From positions 77,526,001 through 77,590,000 of the forward strand of contig JASDFA010000001.1 of the NCBI GenBank assembly GCA_035772735.1: a stretch of 64,000 bases of DNA, written 5' to 3'. How positions within the stretch are numbered: position 1 is the stretch's first letter; each line of letters starts with the position of its first letter. This document shows, piece by piece, positions 24,298 to 35,011 of this stretch. The notes below the pieces were generated by a model. The model was given only the letters and a program-made list of their open reading frames with translations. It did not search any database and was not told the DNA's origin. The translations under genes and the position numbers were made by a program. Origin of the DNA: Datura wrightii. Lineage: Eukaryota; Streptophyta; Magnoliopsida; Solanales; Solanaceae.

Positions 24298-24741
24298 GTG
24301 TTCATATGTGGAGGTACTGCCATATCTTGGCGATCTATAAAACAGTCTCTGGTAGCTACTTCATCAAATCATGCTGAGATAATAGATTTTCATGAAGCAA
24401 GCCGAGAATGTGTGTGGTTAAGGTCCATGATACATCTCATTAGAGAAAAATGTGGTTTGAAATGTGACAAAGTACCCACAATTTTGTATGAAGATAATGC
24501 AGCATGCATAGCACAACTAAAGGGAGGATTCATAAAAGGAGATAGAATGAAGCACATCTCGCCAAAGTTTTTCTACACACATGAGCTCCAAAAGAATGGT
24601 GATATCAATGTGCAACAGATTCGTTCAAGTGACAATGTGGCTAATTTATTCACCAAATCTCTACCAACTGCAACTTTCAAGAAGATGGTGCAGAAGATCG
24701 GGATGCAAAAATTCAAGGATGTTCTCATTAGGGGGAGTTAA
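24298..24741 (+). pseudogene. C2 RNase H C-terminal part, long open fragment
   Basis: A 147-residue open stretch ends in a natural stop at 24739-24741. It contains G-G-T-A-I-S-W-R-S, S-S-N-H-A-E-I, L-Y-E-D-N-A-A-C-I-A-Q, K-H-I-S-P-K-F-F-Y-T-H-E-L, and S-S-D-N-V-A-N-L-F-T-K-S-L-P. These are hallmark blocks of the copia RNase H and pol terminus. The first catalytic Asp lies just upstream, in another frame, at about 24240-24260. It is the best preserved part of C2. Confidence 0.9.
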
Positions 24742-24936
24742 TACGCGCTGTACTCTTTTTTCCTTACGAGGTTTTGTCCCACTGGGTTTTCCTTGTAAGG
24801 TTTTTAACAAGGCAGCCAAAATGCGTATTATTAGATATGTGTACTCTTTTTCCTTCAGTAGATTTTTTCCACTGGGTTTTTTCTAGTAAGGTTTTAACGA
24901 GGCACATTATCTATCAAATAGACATTCAAGGGGGAG
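24728..24936 (+). repeat. C2 post-pol direct repeat and polypurine tract
   Basis: Two direct copies (about 24748-24815 and 24838-24905) share GTACTCTTTTTCCTT, CCACTGGGTTTT and GTAAGGTTTTTAAC phrases. A purine run AAGGGGGAG at 24928-24936 abuts the 3' LTR. A second purine run lies at 24730-24737, directly before the pol stop. Confidence 0.8.
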
Positions 24937-25164
24937 TGTTATAAACATATTTATGTTGTAGTGAATGTCTATAAAGGTATTTGTCTTGTACTGGATACAT
25001 GTGTTTATATCATTGACAAAGTCTATCTTTTGGAGAAAAGTTAGGAGAAATTATCCCTATAAATAGAGAGGTTCTCTTTCATTGTATTTGATCCCCATCA
25101 AGAGAAATAAGAACTTCTCTCTTTCTCTATAATATTCTTGTTCTTTCTTTATTATTTTATAACA
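24937..25164 (+). repeat. C2 3' LTR
   Basis: 228 bp, with the same termini as the 5' copy. It begins immediately after the polypurine tract. Confidence 0.92.
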
Positions 25165-25866
25165 ATTTTTATATTTTAATCAAATTTATAATCCAAAAAA
25201 CTACCTAAAACCTAGCTAAAACGACCTTGGTATGCTAAAAAAAGGGCACCTCTCACCGCAAGCAGTGAGTATTGTTCACCAAATCATTTGTGATGGACCC
25301 ATCAAATTTCAGGTCAATTAGAGATCACTAAATTCATCGTTAAACTATGAACAAATCTAAAAATAATTGTTTTAGGTATAGTTAAGGATTAAAATAATCT
25401 GATCCAAATCTCCATTCTCCTGTTATAATTATTTAATGAGCATAAAACTTACATTATGTCACTTCTTTGGCTAAGACACAACACTTTCTTACGACAAATT
25501 GTCCTCTCGATTAATAACCTGAGAATCCAAGATATTTTTTTCTCTTTTTGAGTAAAAACCCGATATTTATTCTCATGAATTAATTAAGTGTTACTATCAT
25601 CTTAAGGTAAATCTCTATTCAAATAAATAAACATTTACCACCAGTATTCACTTATTCAGAACAACTTATACATGATAAAATGAAGACATTCTAATGAATC
25701 AAATAAATAGATCACTTATAAATATCTTATTTATTAATCATAATTCTCAATTTATGTATTGATATGATCTCACATGTATAAAACTTAAGAATTTTTCAAA
25801 TATTTCACATAAATAATCCACTTCAATCGTAATTATTCATTAATCATTAAATTCTGAATTTATACC
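25165..25866 (-). other. C3 interior between C2 and the solo LTR
   Basis: AT-rich non-coding sequence. The part at 25255-25400 repeats 21080-21250, and 25660-25860 resembles 20395-20600. It is therefore the continuation of C3 after the C2 insertion. Confidence 0.55.
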
Positions 25867-27910
25867 TGATGTGATGTGGGTTTATAATACGTTCGACGCT
25901 TAAAACCTAGAAAAGATGCATGGTCTTAGGTTGTTTATATATATATGAAGTTGTTTTACCTTGTTTTCAGGAAAATCATATTTTGGAGTTGAATTTTGAA
26001 AAAGAAGAGGAGAAAGTGTAGAAAATGGGTCAAGTACAGTTCTCAGTACGAGCCATATTTTGCACTCGTGATAAAATTCAGAGGAGCTGCATAAGTGATT
26101 GACCAAGTATGACTCTTGGTACGAGCCATACCAAGGAGTCGTAGAAAGATTCAGAAGAACTGCACTTGTCAACGCTCCTAGTATGAGTGGAAGATACTAG
26201 TCGTGATGACAACATACGACTCGTACCAAGGAGCTGTGGCGAACTCCATAGAAAATGTAAGTTGACAGATCTCAGGGTAAGAGAAGATCCTACGACTCGT
26301 AATATCTATGAACGGACCATACCTAGAGGCTCATGGAAAATTTTAAAGGATGCCAGACTTCACAAGAAACAGACCACGACAGGCAATGTGCGACTTGTAG
26401 TCACATTGTACGAGTCGTACTAGCTCCCAGGACTTAGAAGATTTCAAGACTTTCTGGCATAGTTCAAAGAAAAGCCACAACTCATAGCTTCATGTTACGA
26501 CTTATAGGACCTGGTGGCAACAGTTTTAGTAGTTTCCCTGTTAATTTAGGAAAGGTTTTCAATTATTTGTATAAATACTTTTTAGGTTATTTTCTTTAAG
26601 GGACTGATTCTTTGGAGTTGTATTCGTGATTCTTGAGTTGTCCAACATTCTTGGAGATCAATTACATGAAATTCTAGGAGAATTTATTCATTGTTCTTGA
26701 ATTGTCCAAAGTTGAATTGTGCAATAATCAATTGGGTTTTTATTCAATTATCATTGTAAGTTGTTAATTATATTTTCTTCCTTAAAATAGAATTCTTTTC
26801 TTGCAATCATGAATAGCTAAAACCTCCACAACTAGGATTGTGGAAACCATGGTGAATTAACTAACAAGGGTTAATGTAAGGTGATTCTAGACCAATACGC
26901 ATGCTTGTAGTGTGAGGATTGTTATAACTTATGGCTATCCGCTATTAAATGACTTCACTTAATAGAGTCCTAAGGGTAGTCTCTTTGAGAAGGGGCCATA
27001 TTAGTTTTATTAGTTTCCCCAGAGAAAAGAGTAAGTACTGGCTATTGGCATGTCAGAGTTATGATCAGTTGAGGCAGGTAAGGTTTGCCTAGCTTACTTA
27101 GTAAAGGATTCCTTTCTTTAGTTTAGAGGTCATGGATCAATTCTGAGTTGTTCACTTGTATACCCATATTTTCTGAGTTTACGTTCTGATCTAGTAAATT
27201 AACTTTTTAGATGAGTTCCTTAGTTTTTGGATAGGACAGGTAGGAACCAGGAGGTAATACGTTTGTTGAAGCAATCGGGCAAATGCGTATACTAGCTTAC
27301 TAGCTATAACTGTTACTGTGTATTCTGGATACCTTTCCATTTCATCATAAACATTTATTAACGATGTGCAACGTTAGGACTAGCTTGCGTTCTCTACTTT
27401 CTTGAACCTAGAGAGGTAGAGATTAGGAAAAGAGAAGAAAAACAAAGCCTTCAGCTTTAAGTTTCATTGAATAACTTGAACTACGGTTGCAGGATAGTTA
27501 ATTTGGATTAATTGATAATGGTTAATATGAAAACACTCAAGAGACCTAATCCAGTGATTGATATAGTCATCCAATAGGGATGAATCAGTCGTTTGGATGA
27601 ATCTATGTTATCACTTCTGCAGGCTAAATAGGGATAGATCACTAGTTTAATAATCCGAAGTTATTATGAATTCATGGGGAACACTTCTCTAGTTAATTGC
27701 ATAAATTTGATCACAACCACAATCTACTACTTTCTTACTTGATTCTTTATTTAAAACCCCCATTAGGGAATAACTATATTAAAAGAATAAATACTAGCGT
27801 TATTCTATACACTGACCATGTTCCCTGTGGGATCGATCCCAACCTAGTTGGGTTCTTTATTGACAACGCTTGCGTCATACTTTTACAGAGGTGTGATTTG
27901 TGAGTTATCA
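25867..27910 (+). mobile_element. Solo LTR with perfect 5-bp target duplication
   Basis: The five bases ATACC occur at 25862-25866 and again at 27911-27915. The enclosed 2044 bp begin TGATGTG and end GTTATCA, so the termini TGAT...ATCA are inverted. The right end contains CCCTGTGGGATCGATCCC, followed by a GCTTGCG phrase. This is the style of the LTR end seen at 59810-59897, which suggests a gypsy LTR of the Athila/Tat kind. No internal coding region is present, so it is best read as a solo LTR. The plus orientation is inferred from that similarity. Confidence 0.85.
26040..26520 (+). promoter_or_regulatory. Array of ACGACTCGT-like palindromes in the solo LTR
   Basis: Repeated near-palindromes such as TACGACTCGTA, GTACGAGTCGTAC and variants (GTACGAGCC, GACTTGTAG, ACTCATAG) recur about every 50-100 bp. 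They lie in what should be the U3 part, ahead of a TATA-like ATAAATAC near 26570. Confidence 0.6.
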
Positions 27911-27915
27911 ATACC

Positions 27916-28304
27916 ATATTTATATGTACGAGAGAATGTAAGAAAAATAAGATTTCCATATAATTCAACACAAACAGAGAGTAATTGTAAAAATTTCACT
28001 CAGATGTTTTCAAGCAAATAATAGCACCTTTCTTCTTTTTACCAATTGAACAAATTAAAATGCTACTTTGTAATTGAAAACTAAGGCTCTTGTGCCTTAT
28101 GCACAGCCATCACTTTCATTATGCTTTCACCCGGCATAAGAAACTAGCATCGATGACAAAAAATGAAAACCACAAGCAACTGATCTTTGCCAATTTCGAA
28201 AAAAAATAATTTACACTCTTATCAAGTATAAGATCATATATATATATATATATATATATCATTCAGATTATTTATTTAGATGTAAGCGTGACTCTAATGT
28301 TAAT
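27916..28304 (-). other. C3 leader with decayed primer site
   Basis: This is C3 interior next to its 5' LTR. On the minus strand 28287-28303 resembles the initiator-Met primer site, matching at about 12 of 17 positions. It abuts the LTR edge at 28305. A (TA)n run occupies about 28236-28259. No gene is seen. Confidence 0.55.
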
Positions 28305-28681
28305 TATTGAAATATAGGTATATGCAGTGGAAGCAAACAATCAGGATCGTGCTTGCATGTAATATAGATAACACATAAACACAGATCTTAATCAAACATA
28401 AAATCGATACTTATCTCTTAGAGCGTGACCGCGAGTCAAACCTCTTGAAGCTATTGCACAAATCATCTAATACGTTCTTCAGGTTTGCAATCTTCTGCTA
28501 TTGCACAAATCGTCCAATATGTTCTCCAAGTACTGCTTCTCAAAAAGGTCATATTCCACGGAGGAAGAGAGTCCTATTTATAACCACATTTTAGGATATA
28601 AAACTATAGTCCCAAAACATATAAGATTCTTTCTCTTCTGGTAATTGTACACATTTTTGGATTATAACCAAACCTAAAACA
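28305..28681 (-). repeat. C3 5' LTR, left part
   Basis: It aligns with 16558-16945, including GCAGCGAAAGCAAAT-like and TCTCTTGAAGTGTGACC-like segments. The alignment resumes at 33984 after C1. The last five bases, AAACA, are C1's target duplication. Confidence 0.85.
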
Positions 28682-29060
28682 TGAAACAAAGCAAGAAAAA
28701 CTTTGTGGAAATTTTCTGCGTCATATTGATTCATTGAGTACAAAAAATATACTAGTTACATAGGACTAAACTGTATATAATAAAATAATCTAATAAACCC
28801 TACTAGATGTATTTGTACAACTATATTTTTCTAGAAGGATCTGAATACAAAAATAAAATTGCTAACTTATGTGCATATTGCGTATTTATGTAATTGGGCT
28901 CTGTGCATTGTAGTCCAGTATTATTGTTGCATCGGCCCAAGTCTGAAACCCAAAGTATTGAGTTGCTTTGCCTTCTTCTTGTTCTGATTTCACCATTGAG
29001 GTGGATGATTTGTTCTTTATCTTCTTCATCCCATTATTTTTTATCTTCTTCATCCTAACA
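28682..29060 (-). repeat. C1 3' LTR
   Basis: Starts TGAAACAAAGC and ends CATCCTAACA. The next bases, TCCCCCCTCAAGG, read as a polypurine tract on the minus strand. A tandem 23-bp repeat (TTCTTTATCTTCTTCATCCC type) lies at the 29014-29056 end and is also present in the other LTR. Confidence 0.92.
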
Positions 29061-29089
29061 TCCCCCCTCAAGGTGGAGGGGAGTGTCAT

Positions 29090-29725
29090 GACCCCCAACT
29101 TGCCAAGTATCTCTTTGTGAGTTGCCCCAGGTAAAGATTTTGTAAAGAAATCTGCCAATTGTTAATGAGAAGGAACAAATGAAAGTGAAATCAACCCAAA
29201 TAAGAACTATTGGTGCACAAAATGACGGTCTAAATTAACATGTTTTGCGCATTCATGAAAGACTAAGTTTCGAGCTATGTGGATGGATGTCTGACTGTTT
29301 GAATGAAGTGGAATAGGTAAAAGAATGGGTGCTAATAGATCCTCAAGGTGCCATATTAACCAAGTCAACTCAGCAGTGACCCATCTGATGGACCGATATT
29401 CGACCTCGGCAGATGAGAAAGAGATCGCGATTTGTTTCTTCGATTTCCATGAAATCGAAGCTCCACCCAGAGTTATGAAGAAGCCACTCACATATCTGCG
29501 AGAATCTTTGCAAGTAGCCCAGTCTGCGCAAAATGGAAGAAAAGAGAATGATGGATCGAAAGACAACAAAATTCCTTGTCTAGGATATGAGCTTAGGTGT
29601 TTTAGAACTCGAAGAGTAGCAGAATAATGGGTTAGAAAAGGTTTTTTCATGTATGGACTGAGGCTAAGAACCGCAAAGCAAAGATCTAGATGAGTGCGTT
29701 TTAAGTAGTTTAATTCCCCTACCAA
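29090..29725 (-). pseudogene. C1 RNase H, one catalytic Asp changed
   Basis: Two adjoining stretches in different frames (29725-29207 and 29158 to about 29060) cover the copia RNase H and pol terminus. Visible blocks are F-C-A-D-W-A-T-C-K-D-S-R-R, I-S-W-K-S-K-K-Q, S-S-A-E-V-E-Y-R-S, and A-D-F-F-T-K-S-L-P-G. The Asp expected in the H-S-D-S-Q motif is Asn (codon 29297-29299), which removes one metal ligand. A stop at about 29161 separates the two parts. The end of pol runs to the polypurine tract. Confidence 0.87.
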
Positions 29726-30500
29726 GTTATGGTAAAAAATGGGGTTTTCCAGGGGAGGACCATCATCAGCTTATAGCTTGGAATAAGGATCTAGTAGTGA
29801 GGAAACTAGAGTCAAATGGGATACATCAAACTACTTCAATAAATTCAAGGTAAATTTTCTCTGTCTAACAATGAATCCTGGCTTTTCTCGTAATATTTCA
29901 AATCCAAGAAAATGGTGAATCTATCCCAAATCCTTGACTTTGAATTTGAAATTAAGAAACGCTCTGATGTTTTCTTGCTCTTTTTGATCATTCCTTGTCA
30001 AAAGCATGTCATCCATATAGACTGCAATAATAGAAATGAGATCTCCAGACTGCTTAAAAAATAAAGAGTAGTCATTTAAGGATGAAGAATAGCCTTCGAA
30101 ACTCAGAGCCCCTACTAGTCTAGCATATCATTGGCGTGAAGCCTGCTTTAGCCCATATAGAGACTTCCGTGGAAGACACACATGCTTAGGACTAGGGGGT
30201 GTAAGACTTGCAGGAAACTTCATGAAAACTTTTTTCTGCGGGTCGCCATGAAGAAATGCATTGTTGACATCCAACTGTGAGACATTCCAACCTTTCTTTG
30301 CTGCAACTATGAGAAAACACTTAATGGTAGTTATCTTTACTACAGGTGAGAAGGTTTCATTATAATTTATACCTTCTCTTTGGATGTCCCCGTTCACCAT
30401 GAGCCTAGCTTTTAGTCATTCCACACTTCCATCTGAGTGGTGCTTCACTTTGTAGACCCATTTACAAGGTAAAGTCTTCTTTCCTTATGGTAAGGGAACC
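29726..30500 (-). pseudogene. C1 reverse transcriptase
   Basis: The minus strand from 30400 reads R-E-G-I-N-Y-N-E-T-F-S-P-V-V-K, then V-S-Q-L-D-V-N-N-A-F-L-H-G-D, then S-L-Y-G-L-K-Q-A-S-R-Q. The frame stops at 30128-30130 with TGA, where copia RTs usually have Trp. The active-site box Y-M-D-D-M is at 30005-30019, with both aspartates retained. The N-terminal part before 30400 lies in another frame. It is degenerate but recognisable over its full length. Confidence 0.88.
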
Positions 30501-31950
30501 ACATCCCATGAATGATTGTCCCGTAGGGAAGAAATCTTGGATTCCATTGCTTTGACCCATCCTAAGTGTTGTGAAGTTTTATTGAAACTGCTTGATTTCG
30601 TAAGGTAAGAAATAGACTGCAACACAAGATGATTATTAAGAGATAATGAGTTGAAAGAAAGAGTACTAGGATTTTTTGTTTGAACAGAACAAGCCTTGTA
30701 CAAATCGGTAAAAATTATACTATTACAAATATAGTCCTTCAAATACTCAGGTCTAGTGGAAATTCTTTCTGTTCTTCTGGGTGGAAGAGTTCTTGTAGTG
30801 TCAACATGGGGGGTCATCTGTTGAAGAATTAGGAGGATGACAAGAAGGACTATCTGTAGAATTAGGACATGGTTCTGTAGGTGGTGATTTAGATTGAGAA
30901 GTGGGTATATTTTCATCAAATGGGTTTGAAATGGTAGAAAAAATAGGCAATGATGGGGTAGGAGAAACAGCAAAAGGATATTGATCTTCATAAAACTTGA
31001 CATCTCTGGATTTAATAACTCTTTTGGTGTCCAGTTCCAACAATTTGTAACCTTTCTGTTGAAGTAGATAACCAATGAAAGCATAAGCTTTAGCTTTGGG
31101 TTCAAACTTTCCCCTTTCTTGACATAAAGTGGAAGCATAACATAAACAACCAAAATTCCTCAAGTAAAGATAATTTGGTGCTTGTCCAAATAATATCTCA
31201 CAGGGAGTCTTCCCTTTGAGAACCTTGGAAGATAACCTATTAATGAGATTTATAACAGTCAAAATGCATTTTCCCTAGTAAGAGATGGGGATGCGAGACT
31301 GAAACATCAATCCTCTAGCAATCTCCAAAAAATGTCTATGCTTCCTCTCCACAATCCCATTTTGTTGAGGGGTAGCAACACAAGATACTTGATGTATAAT
31401 TCCTGCTGATTGAAGAAAAGCAGCTTCCTTTGAACCCCTTCCCAATTCTAAGGCATTATCAGACCTTATCATCTTTACCTTTACATTAAACGGTCTTTCC
31501 ACTATAGATAGAAAGCTCTTAAGAATAGGAAAAGCATTAATTTTAGCACTTAACAGGAAAGTCCAAGTGCCTCTACTATAGTCATCTACTATGGTAAGAA
31601 AATATTATAAACCATTATATGTGCTAGATTTATAGGATCTCCAGGTGTCAATGTGAATCAGATAAAAAATTCTCTTAGTTTTTATGGAACTGATGGGAAA
31701 GGGGAGCCTAGTCTCTTTAGCTTAATGGAAAATATCACAAGCAGAATTGGAATTTGAAGGACAATGAAGGAAACCAAATTGTTTCATTGCTGAAAATGGG
31801 AGATGTCCCAACCTTACATGCCAAAGCTTTACATCAGAAGTAACACTGACATAAACAAGAACGGAATTAAAACTAGACTCTTGATTGGAATTCCTCCCTC
31901 TTAGAAATGAAAATACATGCTTATGAAAATTAGATTTAGACTTAGGACTG
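30501..31950 (-). pseudogene. C1 integrase and integrase-RT linker
   Basis: The GAG-pre-integrase zinc region lies near 31700-31810, with L-W-H-V-R-L-G-H-L-P intact. The second Cys of the later Cys pair appears as Phe (C-D-I-F). The core at 31275-31502 has M-I-R-S-D-N (catalytic Asp) and Q-Q-N-G-I-V-E-R-K-H (catalytic Glu). The segment 30801-31262 has T-P-C-E-I-L-F-G and the G-Y-x-x-x-x-K-G-Y-K-L linker, and 30485-31153 overlaps it in another frame. Several frame changes prevent a continuous protein. Confidence 0.85.
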
Positions 31951-31957
31951 TTGGTAT

Positions 31958-32359
31958 CTAGTAGGTAGAATCTTCTCTTACTTCACCAAAAGCTTGAGGG
32001 CTCTTCACTAAAGGGCTCTGCAAAAGACAACCACTAGGTGAAAGCAAGATATTATAATTGAATTGGACACATAACTTATGGACAAACAATAAGTTATATC
32101 TAAAATCTGGAACAAGAATGACATTAGTCAAGATGACTCCTAGAAGAAGGAGAATAGTCCCTGTATGAGTAACACAAACCTTGAAAGAACTAGGCAGACT
32201 AATTTTCAAAGGTACAAGGAGAGGGGTTAAAGACATGAAAGAACTAGGATCATAAGACATATGTTTAGATTCTCCTGAATGAATTATCCAGGTATCAGAC
32301 TTTAAATTAGCAAAATTACATTCTGAGTATTTTAGAATAGTACCAGCAACAACATTCAT
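31958..32359 (-). pseudogene. C1 protease, catalytic Asp changed to His
   Basis: The open stretch reads T-W-I-I-H-S-G-E-S-K-H-M where copia proteases carry D-S-G-A. The changed codon is 32279-32281. Downstream, I-L-V-P-D-F-R-Y-N-L-L matches the family. Without this Asp the aspartic protease cannot work, so Gag-Pol from this copy could not be matured by its own enzyme. Confidence 0.87.
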
Positions 32360-32559
32360 ATTAATTTATGAATTTTCTGATTCTTTTTGCTTTGTCTGTT
32401 TGTACAGATTCATCATTTCTGAAATCTATTCTTTGCTATATTATTGTGTGAAATTGCTCATGTCATTACAAGGACTGTTCATGTCTCTTCCTGATTGATA
32501 ATTTCATTTTCCTTTATTATTCCCTGAGAATTCTTTAGGTTCGCGAATTAAAAATCATC

Positions 32560-33560
32560 AGGAAAACCAATGATCCTATAGCAATCCTTCAGAATGTGTC
32601 TTGTTTTCCACAATAGGTACAAGTAACATTAGGATCATATTTCTTCTTTCCTTTGAACTTCTGTTGTCCCTTTCCAAATTTTTGAAACTGATTTGCACCT
32701 TTGGATGGTTAATTTCTAAATTTCTGAGCATTTTTTCCTTGTCTAATAGCCATAAAAGAAGCAAAGTCTGCAAAAAGTTATGTGGTTGCATGTTTTCCTT
32801 GTCTAGCAGCCATGAAGGAAACAAAGTTATTATTGGTTTTTCCATTAATATAAACCTCTCTTTGATTTTCATCTTGCAACAGAAGAGAATAGGCAAGGTC
32901 CAAGCTTGGAAGAGGGTTATCATGATGATGTTCCCTCTTGCCTGAGCATAGGCATCATTCAAACGCATCAAGAATTGAATCACCTTCTGATCTTCCAAGG
33001 ACTTACTTATTCTTGCCTTACCTTCACATACACAAACACAACTACAACATGTGGTTAATTTGAGTGAATCTAGTTCATCCCACAAATGCTTAAGTTTGGT
33101 AAAATAGCTTGCAATCACTGTTGCCTTGTATTGACCCTGAGAGTTCCTTTTGCAGGTGATACAATTTTGCATTATTGGATTTTTCAAACCTCTGTTCCAT
33201 GCTATCCCATACTTCTTTGGCTGTCTTGGAGTATATGACACTATCTCCTATATCCTTTGATAGTGCGTTCAAGATCTAGGCTATAACCATATCATTATAA
33301 CAATGCCATTGCTCAAAATCAGGAGCAGTGACATCTGAAACTTTACAGGTTCCATTGATAAAACCAAATTTCTTCTTTGTTGAAAGGGCTATGAGGATTG
33401 ACCTCCTCCATCCAGGGTATCCTCTTCCATCAAAAACAGACTTAACTAAGTTCATCCCTGGTGAATCTGAGGGATTGAGGTGATAAGGATGACTGCCATC
33501 AAAGGTGGCAGTCTTACTTCCAGCATTAGTAGTCGTGGTTTGTGTGATCTCTTCTGCCAT
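32560..33560 (-). pseudogene. C1 gag with broken zinc knuckle
   Basis: The start Met is at 33558-33560, 43 bp inside the 5' LTR. The N-terminus has Y-H-L-N-P-S-D-S-P-G-M and G-R-G-Y-P-G-W-R-R-S-I-L-I-A-L-S, typical of plant copia gag. Fragments continue at 33272-33090 (V-W-D-S-M-E-Q-R-F, read with a stop before it) and 33241-32576. Near 32590-32635 the knuckle C-T-Y-C-G-K is followed by a frame change. The H and last C are present in the shifted frame. Confidence 0.85.
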
Positions 33561-33603
33561 TTATATTTAATGTTGATTAGATTGAGCTATTGCTATGATA
33601 TCA

Positions 33604-33983
33604 TGAAAGGAAGCAAGAAAAACGTTGTGAAATTTTTTTGCTTCTTATTTGATTCACTGAATACAAAATGTATACTAGTTACATAGGACTAAATTGTACA
33701 TAATAAAATAATCTAATAAATCCTACTAGTTGTATTTGTACAAATATATTTTTCTAGAAGGATCTGAATACAAAAATAAAATTGTTGACTTATGTGCATA
33801 TTGTGTATTTCTGTAATTGGGCTTTGTGTATTGTAGTTCAATATTGTTGTTGCATTTGCTCAAGTCTAAAACCCAAATTGTTGAGTTGCTTTGTCTTCTT
33901 CTTGTTCTGATTTCACCATTCAGGTGGACAATGAGTTCTTTATCTTCTTCATCCCATTGTTCTTTATCTTCTTCATCCCAACA
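33604..33983 (-). repeat. C1 5' LTR
   Basis: Starts TGAAAGGAAGC and ends CATCCCAACA. It aligns end to end with 28682-29060 with a modest number of substitutions. Just inside it on the minus strand is an ATATCATAGC-like sequence that may be a decayed primer site. Confidence 0.92.
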
Positions 33984-35011
33984 AAACATGTACAATTTTT
34001 CTTCTACAAGACCAGTTTATTTTTACCAAAATTTTATAGGACTTTACTGCTTCTAGAAAATCAGTTTCTTCTTTTTCAAGTTCATTAGTTAATCAGGCAT
34101 AGCAGGGACCACAAATTTAATTAGTGAGGCTTCCAATTATGGTATTAATTCGCAAAATGAATGAATTAACCTACCATGATAAATTACGGATTATTCCATT
34201 AATGACCCGAAATTGCACTCCTCAATATAATTTCAAAATCGTTCATTAAGTTTTATTTAACTTGTCATGTTAAGATTACAGATACCAATCAACCGAATTA
34301 AATTTCTGATTATTCAATTCATTGACTAATTTAATTTTTTATTCATAGGCTTAACTTATTTCATGTGACGGATACAAAATTCACTGTAGGTTTTTTACAT
34401 GAAAACTTGTAAGCAACCATAAAGTGGTCTCATCAATCTCAAGGTCAAGACATGGATTCCATGAACTAATTATTATTTCACAAATGTCATTTGTCATCAT
34501 CCAAACTATTGGGAACATTTTAACTCACCAAAGAGTTTCACCCTTTTAATAGATCAAGAAAACAAATAAATTACATTAATCATAATAATTATATCAAGAT
34601 TAAGAGTATATACATTTAATAATCTAGAGAAGTTTAATAAAATTGAAAACACAAACAATCATCCCTCTTTGGTCCATTCAATACATACAAAGTGTACTAG
34701 CATTAGAAGTTGAAATTCAGTCATTCCCATAATTAAGAATAAATTACCATTAATCTTGTGCTACAATCATGCCGATGGATTTGTCCAATCTTCATCTTAA
34801 ATTGTAAACATATATAAACTTTATACTTATAAGAACCGACGTTTTAATCTTCCGTGTATAAGTTAAACTCTATACACTAAATCATCTACTATATAAGTAA
34901 AGGGCACATCGACAAATATATAATCTATTTAAATTTTTTATTAAAACTGAATAAATAATTATTCTATAATAAATACTATATCTAAATACATGATTAATAG
35001 TATATATCCCA
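33984..35011 (-). repeat. C3 5' LTR, right part
   Basis: Begins with the AAACA duplication and continues the alignment with 16940-17980: GGGACCACAAATTTAATTAG, TTCGCAAAATGAAT and later segments. It ends near TATATATCCCA at 35011, about 190 bp from the lipase stop codon. Confidence 0.83.

Larger units (their letters stand above)
21315..25164 (+). mobile_element. C2: plus-strand copia element with 228-bp LTRs
   Basis: Two near-identical LTRs flank a primer site, a gag fragment, integrase pieces, a clear RNase H end and a polypurine tract, all on the plus strand. The body is only about 3.4 kb and RT is largely deleted, so it is defective. Flanking five-mers are GTTTT (21310-21314) and ATTTT (25165-25169), a one-mismatch duplication. 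It sits in the interior of C3. Confidence 0.9.
28682..33983 (-). mobile_element. C1: minus-strand copia element, full length
   Basis: LTRs of 379 and 380 bp (28682-29060 and 33604-33983) have TG...CA ends. A perfect AAACA duplication flanks the element at 28677-28681 and 33984-33988. Gag, protease, integrase, RT and RNase H follow in copia order on the minus strand. Stops, frameshifts and two catalytic changes inactivate it. It lies inside C3's 5' LTR, which reads through once C1 is removed. Confidence 0.95.
16558..35011 (-). mobile_element. C3: old minus-strand copia element carrying three nested insertions
   Basis: The LTR at 16558-17980 recurs at 28305-35011, the latter split by C1. Between them lie a polypurine tract, integrase and RNase H remnants on the minus strand, repetitive interior, and a decayed primer-site-like sequence at 28287-28303. 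Removing C2 (21315-25164), the solo LTR (25867-27910) and C1 leaves a single element with about 4.3 kb of interior. RT is missing or unreadable. I found no convincing target duplication at 16553-16557 versus the bases after 35011. Confidence 0.75.

Noticed and set aside
28236..28259. (TA)n run as a regulatory element
   Set aside because: It is a simple microsatellite and nothing around it suggests a promoter.
29325..29627. 100-residue plus-strand open frame
   Set aside because: Antisense shadow of the C1 RNase H.
32601..32945. 114-residue plus-strand open frame
   Set aside because: It is antisense to the C1 gag and has no domain of its own.
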